Positions 55,233 to 64,000 of a DNA stretch of 64,000 nucleotides are shown here, in pieces. The notes beneath the pieces were generated by a model. That model did not search any database and had not been told where the DNA came from. It saw nothing but the letters and a program-made list of their open reading frames with translations. Both the position numbers and the translations under genes were made by a program. Each line of letters begins with the position of its first letter. The stretch's first letter is position 1. Source of the DNA: Peribacillus folii (GTDB lineage: Bacteria > Bacillota > Bacilli > Bacillales > DSM-1321); contig NZ_JASJOM010000002.1 in NCBI RefSeq assembly GCF_030271255.1, positions 417,857 to 481,856 of the forward strand, written 5' to 3'.

Positions 55233-55664
55233 TCACTCTATGATCAACATATCCTTTTCATCAAAACGCCAATCCTTCGAATAGGCCACCTCCCAATAGT
55301 ACCCATCCAGGTCGGAAAAATACCCACTGTATCCTCCCCACTCGACATCTTGAGGCGACTTCTCGATTATCGCACCTGCCCTTTCAGCTTTGAACATCAC
55401 CTCATGCACTTCTTCGACCGATTTGGCATTATAGGCAAGCGTGATGCCCGAAAAACCACCCCGCTGCGGCGGCTCGTGACTGCTGATATCTTTCGCCAAC
55501 TCCTCTAAAGGGTACAAAGCTAGTTTCGTTCCTGCATTATTGAAAAAAACGATGGCAGGATCATTGTCTTGAACCGATGTTTGAAATCCCAATCCATTGC
55601 GGTAAAATGTTAAAGATTTACCCATGTCTCTTACGCCTAACGTGATAAGATTGATCCTGTTCAT
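55233..55664 (-). CDS. VOC-family (glyoxalase-fold) protein
   Basis: 143-residue vicinal-oxygen-chelate fold protein. LGVRDMGKSLTFYRNGLGF and the C-terminal GYSGYFSDLDGYYWEVAY are typical. The metal-site residues are incompletely visible; substrate unknown. Start at ATG 55664 with a perfect AAGGAGG. Confidence 0.87.
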   Translation of the reverse strand: MNRINLITLGVRDMGKSLTFYRNGLGFQTSVQDNDPAIVFFNNAGTKLALYPLEELAKDISSHEPPQRGGFSGITLAYNAKSVEEVHEVMFKAERAGAIIEKSPQDVEWGGYSGYFSDLDGYYWEVAYSKDWRFDEKDMLIIE

Positions 55665-55877
55665 GATATGCCTCCTTTTTTTTTGACTGCACAATGGGTA
55701 ATTCGACATCAAAGCGAATATTCCTTTTCGGATGAACCGGCAAGTAAAACCCTTTTAACACCTTCATGCAAATTACGTAGGAAATCCACTTTCTTTGCCG
55801 AATGAATACAAGTTTTGTCAACCGTAAAGGATTTGCTCATTCCATATCGAATTCAACATCCAAAAGGGGGAATTTCG

Positions 55878-56417
55878 ATGAATACAAGTGCAGTTGCCCG
55901 GTTACTGAATGTTTCCCATAGTACGATCCAGCGTTGGGTTAGCCAATTGAATATGGAAGTAGAACGGAATCAGCTTGGCCACTACCAGTTTTCAGAGGAA
56001 GACATTGCCTTGTTAAGAAAAATCCAAAATCAGCTGAACGAGGGCATCATTCTCCAAAAGGTCAGCATATCCGAGAATAAAATCAGAAAAGCAACCGTTG
56101 CGAAAAACCCTGATATCGCCAAAGAACACGAACAGCTGATCGAACGGGTCGTCCGCCTAGAAAATGGTTTGAAAACAAAAGCGGATGATGTGGTTTCTTA
56201 TCAGCTTTTACAGCACAGAAGTGAAATGGAAGAGATGCACAAACTCGTTAAAAAGCTCGAAGCCCGTATCGAAGCCTTAGAAACGCCGATAATCCAGCCA
56301 TTTGATTATTTCCTTGCTGCCGAAGAAACCGCCATCACGAAAAAAACGAAAAAAAGACCGTTCATGAAAATGATTTTCGGCAATCGCCAAAAGAACGCGT
56401 CCGCTTCATGCGATTAA
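55878..56417 (+). CDS. racA: Chromosome-anchoring protein RacA
   Basis: 179 residues. An N-terminal MerR-like helix-turn-helix (VARLLNVSHSTIQRWVSQLNMEVERNQLGHYQFSEEDI) is followed by a coiled coil (about 85-140) and a basic C-terminus (KKTKKRPFMKMIFGNRQK). In B. subtilis RacA tethers the chromosome origin region to the cell pole via DivIVA at sporulation onset. The ATG at 55878 follows AAGGGGG. It is in a different neighbourhood than in B. subtilis. Confidence 0.85.
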   Translation: MNTSAVARLLNVSHSTIQRWVSQLNMEVERNQLGHYQFSEEDIALLRKIQNQLNEGIILQKVSISENKIRKATVAKNPDIAKEHEQLIERVVRLENGLKTKADDVVSYQLLQHRSEMEEMHKLVKKLEARIEALETPIIQPFDYFLAAEETAITKKTKKRPFMKMIFGNRQKNASASCD

Positions 56418-56438
56418 ATTCATATTGATTAATAAATG

Positions 56439-56483
56439 GAAAAGGCCTGACCAAAGGTTCGCTTCACTTTGGTCAGGCCTTTT
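56439..56483. terminator. Bidirectional terminator racA / ABC ATPase
   Basis: AAAAGGCCTGACCAAAG and CTTTGGTCAGGCCTTTT form a perfect long stem. Confidence 0.9.
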
Positions 56484-56487
56484 CATC

Positions 56488-57282
56488 TTAAATTAAAACC
56501 GCACGATCATTGATCATTTTCTCGCCTTTGATCCGCTGGAATTCGTTAAGCAGTTTTTCAACGGTAAGTTTTTGCTTATCAGCCCCTCTTGCCCGGAAGA
56601 TGATTTGTCCCTTATCCATCATGATCAAGGAAGTTCCAAGATCGATTGCCTGCTGCATATTATGAGTGACCATCAAGGTGGTCAATCGGTTTTGTTCGAC
56701 GATTTCCTTCGTAAGGTTTGTCACGAGCTCTGCCCTGGACGGATCGAGAGCGGCAGTATGTTCATCAAGAAGCAGGATTTTCGGATCGGTGAAGGTCGCC
56801 ATCAATAACGATAATGCCTGACGCTCACCGCCTGATAATAACCCCACCTTGGCAGTCATCCTGTTTTCCAATCCTAAATGCAGCGAGGCTAAACTTTCTT
56901 TAAAAAGTTCCTTCCGTTTCTTGGTCACTCCAAAGCCCAGACCCCTTTTATTGGTCCTGCCATAGGCGATGGCCATATTTTCTTCAATGGTCATACGCGG
57001 GGCTGTACCAAGCATCGGATCCTGAAATACACGGCCAATCATTTTCGCACGGGCATGCTCCTCGATCGCTGAAACGTTCTCGCCATCAATGAACACTTCA
57101 CCTGCATCAGGGAGAATTTTACCGGAAATCATATTCATCAAGGTCGATTTTCCCGCACCATTACTTCCGATGACCGTAACGAATTCACCTTTTGCCATCT
57201 GCAGCTCCAGATTTCCAAGCGCCAGCTTCTCATCGGGTGTCCCTTCATTGAAGACCTTATAAATCCGATTTAACTGAAGCAT
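56488..57282 (-). CDS. ABC transporter ATP-binding protein (TrpZ-like)
   Basis: 264-residue ATPase. Walker A GSNGAGKST, Q-loop VFQDPMLGTAP, signature LSGGERQAL, Walker B ILLLDEHTAALDP. The Glu-His pair instead of Glu-Pro after Walker B is typical for this subfamily. Start at ATG 57282 after GGGGGGAAGG; overlaps the permease gene by 26 bp. Energises uptake by the permease and binding protein next to it. Confidence 0.92.
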   Translation of the reverse strand: MLQLNRIYKVFNEGTPDEKLALGNLELQMAKGEFVTVIGSNGAGKSTLMNMISGKILPDAGEVFIDGENVSAIEEHARAKMIGRVFQDPMLGTAPRMTIEENMAIAYGRTNKRGLGFGVTKKRKELFKESLASLHLGLENRMTAKVGLLSGGERQALSLLMATFTDPKILLLDEHTAALDPSRAELVTNLTKEIVEQNRLTTLMVTHNMQQAIDLGTSLIMMDKGQIIFRARGADKQKLTVEKLLNEFQRIKGEKMINDRAVLI

Positions 57283-58288
57283 ATCCTTCCCCCCCTTTCG
57301 ATAAAGTCCCGCCATGACGCAATTGAATTTCCTTGAGTCGTTTCTTCTTCCGGCTTTTTTCCTTTTGTCTTTCGGAAATTTTTGGGATGACAAGTGCCCC
57401 GATCACAATTAGTGCCGTAATTAATTTAACATCACCAGTATCAAAAAACTTCACCCGAAGGGCCAAGGTGACGACGATCCGGTAAATGATCGCGCCCCCG
57501 ATCACTGCAAGCGTGGCACGGGCAATCGTTTTTGCGCCAAATAACGCTTCCCCGATGATGACCGAGGCCAAACCGATGACGATGATGCCAATGCCCATGC
57601 CAATATCACTAAAGCCGTTATATTGGGCGACAAGGGCTCCGGAGAAAGCAACAAGGGCATTACCGAGTGCAAGTCCAAGGATCTTCATGTTGCCGGTATG
57701 TGCGGAAAAGCTGTTGACCATCGCTTCATTGTCCCCAGTCGCCCGTAAGGCAAGACCTATTTCCGTTTTCAAAAAAGCGGACATCCCCACTTGAATGATC
57801 AACGCGAAGATCAGCATGACGATCAAAATCGACCACGTTTTCGGCAGGCTGTCACCGAGGCCGACGATCGATAAAAGACCGTTCAACATATTGTCCAATC
57901 CAGATCCAGCAAAGGCATCCTGGATCTTGGTGATGATGGTCGTTTCAGAAAGCAGCGGGATATTGGAGGCACCCATGATCCTTAAATTGATGGAATAGAG
58001 GGCAATCATGATCAAGATACCCGCCAGGAGCGGATTGATTTTACCCTTCGTATGCAAGAGCCCCGTAATGGCCCCGGCGATGAATCCGGCCAGCATCGCA
58101 CATAGGGTCGCCAGGATCGGGGAGTAGCCGTTAACGATCATGATGGCAGCTACGGAGGCCCCGGTTACAAAACTCCCTTCGACTGTCAAATCCGGAAAGT
58201 CGAGGATCCGAAATGTTAAATAGACACCGAGTGCCATAATCGCGTAAATCATTCCCGACTCAAAAGAATTGAATAAGGCTATAGGCAT
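57257..58288 (-). CDS. ABC transporter permease (TrpY-like)
   Basis: 343-residue membrane protein with about eight helices of the branched-chain/ribose permease family (BPD_transp_2). It ends in a basic tail. Operon: binding protein, permease, ATPase. Confidence 0.92.
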   Translation of the reverse strand: MPIALFNSFESGMIYAIMALGVYLTFRILDFPDLTVEGSFVTGASVAAIMIVNGYSPILATLCAMLAGFIAGAITGLLHTKGKINPLLAGILIMIALYSINLRIMGASNIPLLSETTIITKIQDAFAGSGLDNMLNGLLSIVGLGDSLPKTWSILIVMLIFALIIQVGMSAFLKTEIGLALRATGDNEAMVNSFSAHTGNMKILGLALGNALVAFSGALVAQYNGFSDIGMGIGIIVIGLASVIIGEALFGAKTIARATLAVIGGAIIYRIVVTLALRVKFFDTGDVKLITALIVIGALVIPKISERQKEKSRKKKRLKEIQLRHGGTLSKGGEGYASVKSDL

Positions 58289-58320
58289 GTTCTTCTTCCT
58301 TCCCCGAACAAAAGCAGAGT

Positions 58321-59316
58321 TTATTTTACAAACTCAGCATCTGCTTTCCATTCTTCTTTTATTTCAACACCCATTTCTTTTGCTGCCTTTTCATTGATGA
58401 CCAATTTCAATTTTTGTGGATATTGAACCGGAATATCTCCTGGTTTTTTGCCATCCTTCAAGATTTCAACTGCTTTTTGACCGGCTTCATAGCCAATATC
58501 AAAGTAGCTGAAGCCATAGGCTGCAAAGCCGCCGGACTTAACCGAATCCAGCTCGCCAACGAACAATGGGATATCTTCGTCATTGGCAACCGAAATGACC
58601 GATTCCAGTGCCGAGACCACAGTATTGTCGGTAATGATATAAAAAGCATCCGCTTTCCCGATTAATGATTCCGCTGCCTGTTTAACCTCCGCTGAAGTCG
58701 AGACCGACGCTTCCACGACTTTCAATCCCGCTTTTTTTGCTTCCGCTTTCACATTCTTGATTTGGACGACGGAATTCTGCTCCCCGGTGTTATAAACGGT
58801 CCCAATCGTCTTCGCTCCCAGTTCCTCCGCAAGGAATTTCATTGATTTAGCAATGGCTTCCGGATGGGAATCCGTCGTCCCCGTCACATTCCCGCCAGGC
58901 TTATCCAAAGAAGTAACAAGCTTGGTCGCCACAGGGTCGGTGACCGATGTAAACACGATCGGAATATCCTTTGTCGCATTCAATGCACTTAGGGCACTTG
59001 GAGTCGAGTTGGCAAATATCAAATCGACTTTATCGCCGACAAAGTTATTCGCAATCGTCTGATTGTTGTTTTGATCACCCTGCGCGATTTGAAGGTCATA
59101 CTTGGCCTTGACGTCATTATCCTTCAACGCGGCCTTGAACCCTTCATATGCCTGATCCAATGAGTCATGCTGAACGATTTGGGTGACACCGATCTTGTAG
59201 GTATCCGTTTTGCTTCCTTCCTTTGACGTATCCTTTTCCTTGTCACTCCCGCATCCGGCCAACGCCAGACCCGCTACTAAAGTCATAGCTAATGTCGAAT
59301 ATAATTTCTTTTTCAT
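58321..59316 (-). CDS. ABC transporter substrate-binding lipoprotein (TrpX family)
   Basis: 331-residue lipoprotein; signal peptide with lipobox LAGC (Cys22). Type I periplasmic-binding fold of the ABC_sub_bind/TrpX group (YKIGVTQIVQHDSLDQAYEGFKAAL, FANSTPSALSALNATKDIPIVFTSVTDPV). Family members bind tryptophan or other aromatic compounds in some Firmicutes; the ligand here is unknown and no tryptophan T-box was found upstream. First gene of the three-gene operon. Confidence 0.92.
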   Translation of the reverse strand: MKKKLYSTLAMTLVAGLALAGCGSDKEKDTSKEGSKTDTYKIGVTQIVQHDSLDQAYEGFKAALKDNDVKAKYDLQIAQGDQNNNQTIANNFVGDKVDLIFANSTPSALSALNATKDIPIVFTSVTDPVATKLVTSLDKPGGNVTGTTDSHPEAIAKSMKFLAEELGAKTIGTVYNTGEQNSVVQIKNVKAEAKKAGLKVVEASVSTSAEVKQAAESLIGKADAFYIITDNTVVSALESVISVANDEDIPLFVGELDSVKSGGFAAYGFSYFDIGYEAGQKAVEILKDGKKPGDIPVQYPQKLKLVINEKAAKEMGVEIKEEWKADAEFVK

Positions 59317-59472
59317 ATTTTCCCCCCGCTTTTTACTTATTTAAAGTAGTGTCTTTCCAATTCCATCAGCTTTTCCGCGTTTATGTCCTAAATTATAATC
59401 GTTTAGTCCCAATTATTCCAATATATTTTTTAACTTTTTAGAATTTTTTGAGTTATCAGATGGATTTCTTTA

Positions 59473-59518
59473 AAAAAAAGCTGCCGCAAAAGGAAATGCC
59501 CTTTTCACAGCAACTTCT
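59473..59518 (-). terminator. Terminator of the YisP-like gene
   Basis: On the minus strand AGTTGCTG...CGGCAGCTT with inner AAAAGG/CCTTTT and eight T. Confidence 0.8.
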
Positions 59519-59527
59519 ATAGGATGG

Positions 59528-60346
59528 TCAATGCTCGACGACTTGGTTCACAATAGTGGTTACAGTGGCACGATCAATTTTTTCTTTGCCCTCTTTCAAG
59601 GCCTTCAAGGTTGCTTTGGCCAATTCCAAGGGGATTTTACAGAAATGGATGATTTCCTTCGTTTCTATCTCCGCAATGTAGGAATCCGCTAGAGCTAAAT
59701 TATGTTCCGTATGCGAGAGCATCTCTTCGAAACCCCAGCCGTCCGGATAAAAATTCACACCGCGCTCAGCATCTTCCTCCCGGTTTCGGAGGATATTGAC
59801 CGTTTGGAGCCCTCGGCCGAATGCAATGGCAAGTGCACGGTCCGTTTTGGTTCCATCATACCAATTCCACATATCAGACAGCATGACTCCCACTAATCCC
59901 GCAACATAATAGGTATAATCATCAAGCTCTTCTTCATCATGGATTTGCCAATCCTTGGAAACCCATTTTGCCATGCCTTCGGCCATTTCCCGTGTGGACT
60001 CCAAGACTTTGGCTCTCGCTCCTGGAGGGCAATATTCGATCCAATCCGCTAAAAGCAAGGTCACCTCTGGTAACTCTTCTTCATATGGCTTGAATATCGA
60101 TAAAAACTCATCTTCACGGTAATCCTCCTTAAGCAGACCGCTTACGGCCTGTAAAAGGGAAACCTTACTATCTGCGGGGAGGCCAGGATGATCCTCGATC
60201 TCATCGATGGCACGCATGCATAAATAGGCAGCACCGATCGCCTCTTGTAGCCCTTTAGGAAGATAGCTGATCGGAATGAAGAAGGTACGGCTTGTTTTTA
60301 AGAGAAAATCCATTGCTTTAGTATGTAGGTTGCTTTGATCAGTCAT
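59528..60346 (-). CDS. Squalene/phytoene synthase-fold protein, YisP-like
   Basis: 272 residues with the head-to-head prenyl synthase fold. The two Asp motifs are altered: DEIED (in AIDEIEDHPG) instead of DDxxD, and NREED (in NILRNREEDAERGVNFYP) instead of DxxED. B. subtilis YisP, with a similar sequence, acts as a farnesyl diphosphate phosphatase affecting membrane microdomains. Same function here is inferred. SD AAAGGAG. Confidence 0.85.
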   Translation of the reverse strand: MTDQSNLHTKAMDFLLKTSRTFFIPISYLPKGLQEAIGAAYLCMRAIDEIEDHPGLPADSKVSLLQAVSGLLKEDYREDEFLSIFKPYEEELPEVTLLLADWIEYCPPGARAKVLESTREMAEGMAKWVSKDWQIHDEEELDDYTYYVAGLVGVMLSDMWNWYDGTKTDRALAIAFGRGLQTVNILRNREEDAERGVNFYPDGWGFEEMLSHTEHNLALADSYIAEIETKEIIHFCKIPLELAKATLKALKEGKEKIDRATVTTIVNQVVEH

Positions 60347-60409
60347 AGGTTACACTCCTTTAAATATCCATGAACAGTTGTTTCATTATACCAAACATTC
60401 GCCTTGATT

Positions 60410-61351
60410 TCAGCTTCCCTCTTTCTCCGTATATAAAGGAATCTTGATCATCATTAAGTCTTCTCCCATGATCGTGTTTGCGAAAATTGCCTTGCTTTGC
60501 TCCTTTAACCTCCCTGAATCCTCGGCACTATACCGCGAGCTGATATGGGTAAGGATTAAATGCTTGGCTCCTGCTTTCAAAGCAGTTGTTGCCGCTTGAA
60601 CGGTTGTTGAATGGTAATAGCTAGAAGCCATTTCCGTTTCTTCTGCAGAAAATGTGGCTTCATGAACAAGGTAATCCGCCGAATCGGCAAGTATCAGGGC
60701 ATTGTCGCACACCCTGGTATCACCTAGTATCGTAATGATCCGTCCCTTTTGCGGTGTACCTAAATAATCTTTCCCGTTCAAGACACGTCCATCCTCAAGC
60801 CTGACCGTTTGTCCGTCCTTCAATTCTTTATAGAGCGGACCTGGCTTCACACCAGCTTGATGCAGCAAATCGACGAGCAGGCTTCCTGGACGGTCCTTCT
60901 CTTCAATCCGGTAGCCGAGACTGTATATGCCATGATCGAGAGGCATGGCCGTCACCGTGAATTGGTCATCCTCGAACACAATGCCTTCAGCTATTTCGAC
61001 GATTTCCAATGGGTATTTCAAATGAGTTCCACTCACTAGCAAGCTTGTTTTAATATAAGCTTCGATCCCTTTTGGACCATATACGGTCAATTTATCCACA
61101 CCGCCCTGAAAGGATCTGCTGCTTAACAGCCCAGGGAGACCGAAGATGTGATCACCATGTAAGTGGGTGATGAAGATCTTTTCAATCTTTCGCGGCTTGA
61201 GTGCCGTTTTTAAAATTTGATGCTGAGTTGCTTCGCCGCAATCGAATAACCAAACGGTCCCCCGCTCTTCCAATAATTGCAGGGCGATTGAGGTCACATT
61301 ACGCGCCTTGGCCGGAACGCCGGCGCCTGTACCCAATAAAACAAAATCCAC
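60410..61351 (-). CDS. rnz: Ribonuclease Z
   Basis: 313-residue endonuclease that removes the 3-prime trailer of pre-tRNAs. MBL fold with THLHGDH (residues 62-68), the exosite arm region and late HATFS and [10 protein letters not shown]. The start is GTG at 61351 eight bases after GGAGGT and matches the family N-terminus; the frame extends seven codons further. Divergent from zwf as in B. subtilis. Confidence 0.95.
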   Translation of the reverse strand: MDFVLLGTGAGVPAKARNVTSIALQLLEERGTVWLFDCGEATQHQILKTALKPRKIEKIFITHLHGDHIFGLPGLLSSRSFQGGVDKLTVYGPKGIEAYIKTSLLVSGTHLKYPLEIVEIAEGIVFEDDQFTVTAMPLDHGIYSLGYRIEEKDRPGSLLVDLLHQAGVKPGPLYKELKDGQTVRLEDGRVLNGKDYLGTPQKGRIITILGDTRVCDNALILADSADYLVHEATFSAEETEMASSYYHSTTVQAATTALKAGAKHLILTHISSRYSAEDSGRLKEQSKAIFANTIMGEDLMMIKIPLYTEKEGS

Positions 61352-61581
61352 TGTTCCTACCTCCGTTGCCATTACGTTAATAGCTTAACTATAGCATAAC
61401 CATGGCGGTTCTTTCATTTATGACCGACTAAAACCGATATGGGAGTAAACTTTTTAGGAAATATAAGAAAAAATGCGCAAATTGATTGCTTTGAGGGAAA
61501 GCTAACCGTAAAATTAGGAATTGGTACACATACGGGAATTCCAACTTTAGAGATAGAATTAAGGAAAGTTGAGGTTTTAAC

Positions 61582-63081
61582 ATGACAGAAAATAATAAAC
61601 CGACGGCATTGATCATGATTTTTGGTGCTACTGGAGATTTGGCAAAAAGGAAATTATTCCCTTCAATATATCGGCTGTTCCAAAAAGAAAAAATCAATAA
61701 ATTCGCCGTCGTGGGCGTAGCAAGGAGACCCTTGACGGACGAGGAATTTCAATCAAGCGTCAAGGACTCCATCCTTACGTTTGGTCACGCAGAAGAAAAA
61801 GTCGAGGAGTTCATTTCCCATTTCCATTATCATTCCCATGACGTATCAAGCTCGGAATCCTACCAGCAATTAAAAGGAATTGCCGAGGAATTGGACGGAC
61901 AATACCAATTAGAAGGAAACCGCATTTTCTATTTAGCGATGGCACCTGAGTTTTTCGGAACCATTGCCGAGCAGATCAAAGCCCAAGGCCTGACCGATTC
62001 ACCGGGGTATAAGCGCCTGGTCATTGAAAAACCATTTGGGCACAGTTTTGAAACAGCCCAGAAATTGAATGAGCAGATCCGAACGGCATTCGCCGAAGAT
62101 GAAATTTACCGTATCGATCATTATTTAGGTAAAGAAATGGTTCAAAATATTGAAGTCATCCGTTTCTCCAATGCGCTATTCGAACCACTTTGGAATAACC
62201 GTTATATCTCCAATATCCAGGTTACTTCAAGTGAGACACTTGGCGTTGAAGAACGCGGACGTTATTATGAAACGAGCGGTGCCCTTAGGGATATGGTTCA
62301 AAACCACTTGCTCCAGATGGTAGCCTTGCTTGCAATGGAGCCGCCGATCGCTTTGACGACGGAAGAGATCCGCAGTGAAAAGGTACGGGCATTGCGTTCG
62401 CTCCGGCCAATGAAGGTCGACGAAGTCGATAAATACTTCATCCGCGGTCAGTATGGGGAAGGAACAGTGGGCGAGAAAGCACTGCCAGGTTACCGTAATG
62501 AACATAACGTAAACCCTGATTCCAATACAGAAACCTATGTGGCAGGGAAATTGCTAATTGATAATTTCAGGTGGGCAGGCGTTCCTTTTTATATCCGCAC
62601 CGGTAAGAGAATGGATGTAAAATCAACGAATATCGTTGTCCAATTCAAGGATATTCCGATGAATCTGTATTACAAAACGGAAGAAACCCTGAACCCGAAC
62701 TTGCTCGTTATCAATATCCAGCCTGACGAGGGCATTACATTATACTTGAATGTCAAGAAATCCGGGACGACTTCGAATACGAAGACAATGAAGCTGACAG
62801 TATCCAACAAGGGGATCGAGCATATCAATTCCCCAGAGGCGTATGAAAAGCTATTGTTTGACAGCATGCGCGGAGATGCTACAAACTTTACCCATTGGGA
62901 CGAGGTTGCCCTTTCATGGAAGTTTGTCGACACGATTTCCGATGCTTGGGAACATACGAAAGAAGAGTCTTTCCCGAACTATGCTGCAGGATCGACAGGA
63001 CCGCTTGCATCCGACGAACTTTTAGCAGAGGACGGACATATTTGGTGGCAAATCAAGAAAGATACAAGCGAAAGCAATTGA
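61582..63081 (+). CDS. zwf: Glucose-6-phosphate 1-dehydrogenase Zwf
   Basis: First enzyme of the pentose phosphate pathway. 499 residues. Cofactor motif GATGDLAKRKL (15-25) and the active-site signature RIDHYLGKE (177-185) are intact. SD GAGG in AAGTTGAGGTTTT. Strong terminator after it. Confidence 0.97.
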   Translation: MTENNKPTALIMIFGATGDLAKRKLFPSIYRLFQKEKINKFAVVGVARRPLTDEEFQSSVKDSILTFGHAEEKVEEFISHFHYHSHDVSSSESYQQLKGIAEELDGQYQLEGNRIFYLAMAPEFFGTIAEQIKAQGLTDSPGYKRLVIEKPFGHSFETAQKLNEQIRTAFAEDEIYRIDHYLGKEMVQNIEVIRFSNALFEPLWNNRYISNIQVTSSETLGVEERGRYYETSGALRDMVQNHLLQMVALLAMEPPIALTTEEIRSEKVRALRSLRPMKVDEVDKYFIRGQYGEGTVGEKALPGYRNEHNVNPDSNTETYVAGKLLIDNFRWAGVPFYIRTGKRMDVKSTNIVVQFKDIPMNLYYKTEETLNPNLLVINIQPDEGITLYLNVKKSGTTSNTKTMKLTVSNKGIEHINSPEAYEKLLFDSMRGDATNFTHWDEVALSWKFVDTISDAWEHTKEESFPNYAAGSTGPLASDELLAEDGHIWWQIKKDTSESN

Positions 63082-63088
63082 CGGGACA

Positions 63089-63120
63089 AAGGGGATGCAG
63101 AGTGAACTCTGCATCCCCTT
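63089..63120 (+). terminator. Terminator of zwf
   Basis: AAGGGGATGCAGAGT-GA-ACTCTGCATCCCCTT, perfect stem followed by CTTC; long enough to terminate despite a poor T-run. Confidence 0.75.
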
Positions 63121-63126
63121 CTTCAT

Positions 63127-63294
63127 TCATGATACACGCTTCCTGACTAATTTCTCCCGGATCGTATGAAGTATTTCCTGGGGTTTAGACAGTTTTTCAT
63201 CCATTTCGGAATGGGAATTGAGCCAATAAGAAACACCAAGTTCTAAAACAATAAAAAATAAAAAAATGGCAATAGCTATCCAGATGATAAACAT
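63127..63294 (-). CDS. 55-residue membrane-anchored protein next to zwf
   Basis: One N-terminal helix (about 2-19, IIWIAIAIFLFFIVLEL) and a charged tail (DEKLSKPQEILHTIREKL). SD AAGGAG nine bases before the ATG. Converges with zwf across its terminator. No family recognised with certainty. Confidence 0.7.
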   Translation of the reverse strand: MFIIWIAIAIFLFFIVLELGVSYWLNSHSEMDEKLSKPQEILHTIREKLVRKRVS

Positions 63295-63792
63295 GGTCAT
63301 CCGCTCCTTCTCTCTTGACTGCCGACTGTATCATGAAATGCGTCTTTAGCTTTCTTTGTTATATTCCTTTTTCATTTAGCGTTTAAACCTAACGGCAAGT
63401 ATGAGATATATCATACTATATTTTCCAGAAAAAAGGGGAGAACTTCTTTATTCACCCCATTTTCACCCTGTTTCACCAGAATAAATGAAGCATTTACTAT
63501 ATTCTGCAGTGATCGAATAGCCTTTGTTTGTATCTGAAATTTGAGTTTAAACCGTTATGCTTATGAAAGGCCAGAAAGAAATAATAAAAAAGGCGATATG
63601 ATAGAGGCCCCTTGGGAGCTACCTAAAAAATATTGAGGGGTTTGATAATCCAATCTACCAGGGATACAATTGTTCCACTTTTCCAAAATATGAACCTGTT
63701 CATTGGAACAAGAATGAGATGGCCTTGCTGAGGTTACACTAAAACAGGTGTTTCAGTATCATGCACCAACTTCGATGTGGAGGGATTAAACG
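63295..63792. other. Gene-free stretch before the terminal small gene
   Basis: About 500 bp, AT-rich. One perfect inverted repeat TGTTC-ATTG-GAACA at 63697-63710. No gene or RNA recognised. Confidence 0.5.
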
Positions 63793-63966
63793 ATGGATAT
63801 TCGTGAAGGATTAATTCCAACAGCGTTAGGGACAGCCGTGACAGCAGCGGGTTATGCAATGAAGCAGACTCGCGGCTCAAACAAAATGGTCGCCAATACC
63901 GTCTTTGGTTTCGGTTTGGCTCATGTTGTATTAGGGGTCATTGACCTTGTAGAGCATCGGAGATAA
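63793..63966 (+). CDS. 57-residue small protein with glycine-rich hydrophobic helices
   Basis: MDIREGLIPTALGTAV begins two short Gly/Ala-rich hydrophobic segments (about 7-22 and 36-52), likely membrane-inserting. SD GGAGGG eight bases before ATG and a strong terminator after it show it is a real gene. Function unknown. Confidence 0.8.
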   Translation: MDIREGLIPTALGTAVTAAGYAMKQTRGSNKMVANTVFGFGLAHVVLGVIDLVEHRR

Positions 63967-63968
63967 TG

Positions 63969-64000
63969 AAAAGAGAGGGCGCCGCTTTGCGCCCTCTCTT
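63969..64000 (+). terminator. Terminator of the 57-residue protein gene
   Basis: AAGAGAGGGCGC...GCGCCCTCTCTT perfect stem at the window edge; T-run may continue outside. Confidence 0.8.

Noticed and set aside
61428..61697. 89-codon minus-strand frame antisense to the zwf start
   Set aside because: Shadow frame overlapping zwf, no SD.

Overview
The window is chromosomal DNA of an endospore-forming, low-to-moderate GC Bacillaceae. Strong SD sequences (AGGAGG type), ATG/GTG/TTG starts, a complete spoIIA operon, spoVA genes and a gene order that follows the Bacillus subtilis fer-to-zwf region almost step by step all point there. Protein divergence and the extra genes suggest a Peribacillus-like species (for example the P. 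simplex group); this species guess is inference. I see no rRNA, tRNA, CRISPR array, insertion sequence or prophage.

Left part (1-22 kb): ferredoxin fer; riboflavin transporter ribU behind an FMN riboswitch; serA; the ECF sigma pair sigX-rsiX with a near-perfect autoregulatory promoter; the res cluster for cytochrome c biogenesis and redox control (resA-resB-resC, resD-resE); rluB; spore genes spmA-spmB with dacB. Between dacB and ypuI lies an oxidative-stress cassette: ahpC under a PerR box, an AhpF-like flavoprotein whose domains are in swapped order, and a sodF-type superoxide dismutase with a long N-terminal extension. Then come ypuI, a small unrecognised gene, scpB-scpA, a tiny YjcZ-type spore protein and ypuF.

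Middle (22-44 kb): ribT standing alone, a 28-residue membrane peptide, ypuA, lysA, and a shortened spoVA operon (spoVAA-AB-AEa-AF, without AC, AD and AEb). A purine permease separates it from dacF-spoIIAA-spoIIAB-sigF. A 195-bp/21-bp nested repeat region follows, then the nucleoside-salvage operon drm-pupG-pdp, xerD-yqzK, fur, spoIIM, a GNAT gene, yqxK, nudF and the divergent FtsZ inhibitor mciZ.

Right part (43.8-64 kb): yqkF, ohr/ohrR with an operator, yqkE, yqkD, yqkB, an SOS-type Y-family polymerase with its YolD-like partner, an NlpC/P60 cell-wall peptidase, a lipoprotein, yqjQ, yqjP, proI behind a proline T-box, a VOC protein, racA, a TrpX-type ABC importer, a YisP-like synthase-fold protein, rnz, zwf and two small proteins.

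Main themes are sporulation control (spoIIA, spoVA, spm, dacB/dacF, spoIIM, mciZ, racA), redox and peroxide defence, and housekeeping salvage and biosynthesis. Most of it is conserved Bacillus backbone. The unusual points are the permuted AhpF, the incomplete spoVA operon, the orphan ribT, the nested repeat array and several small unassigned genes.
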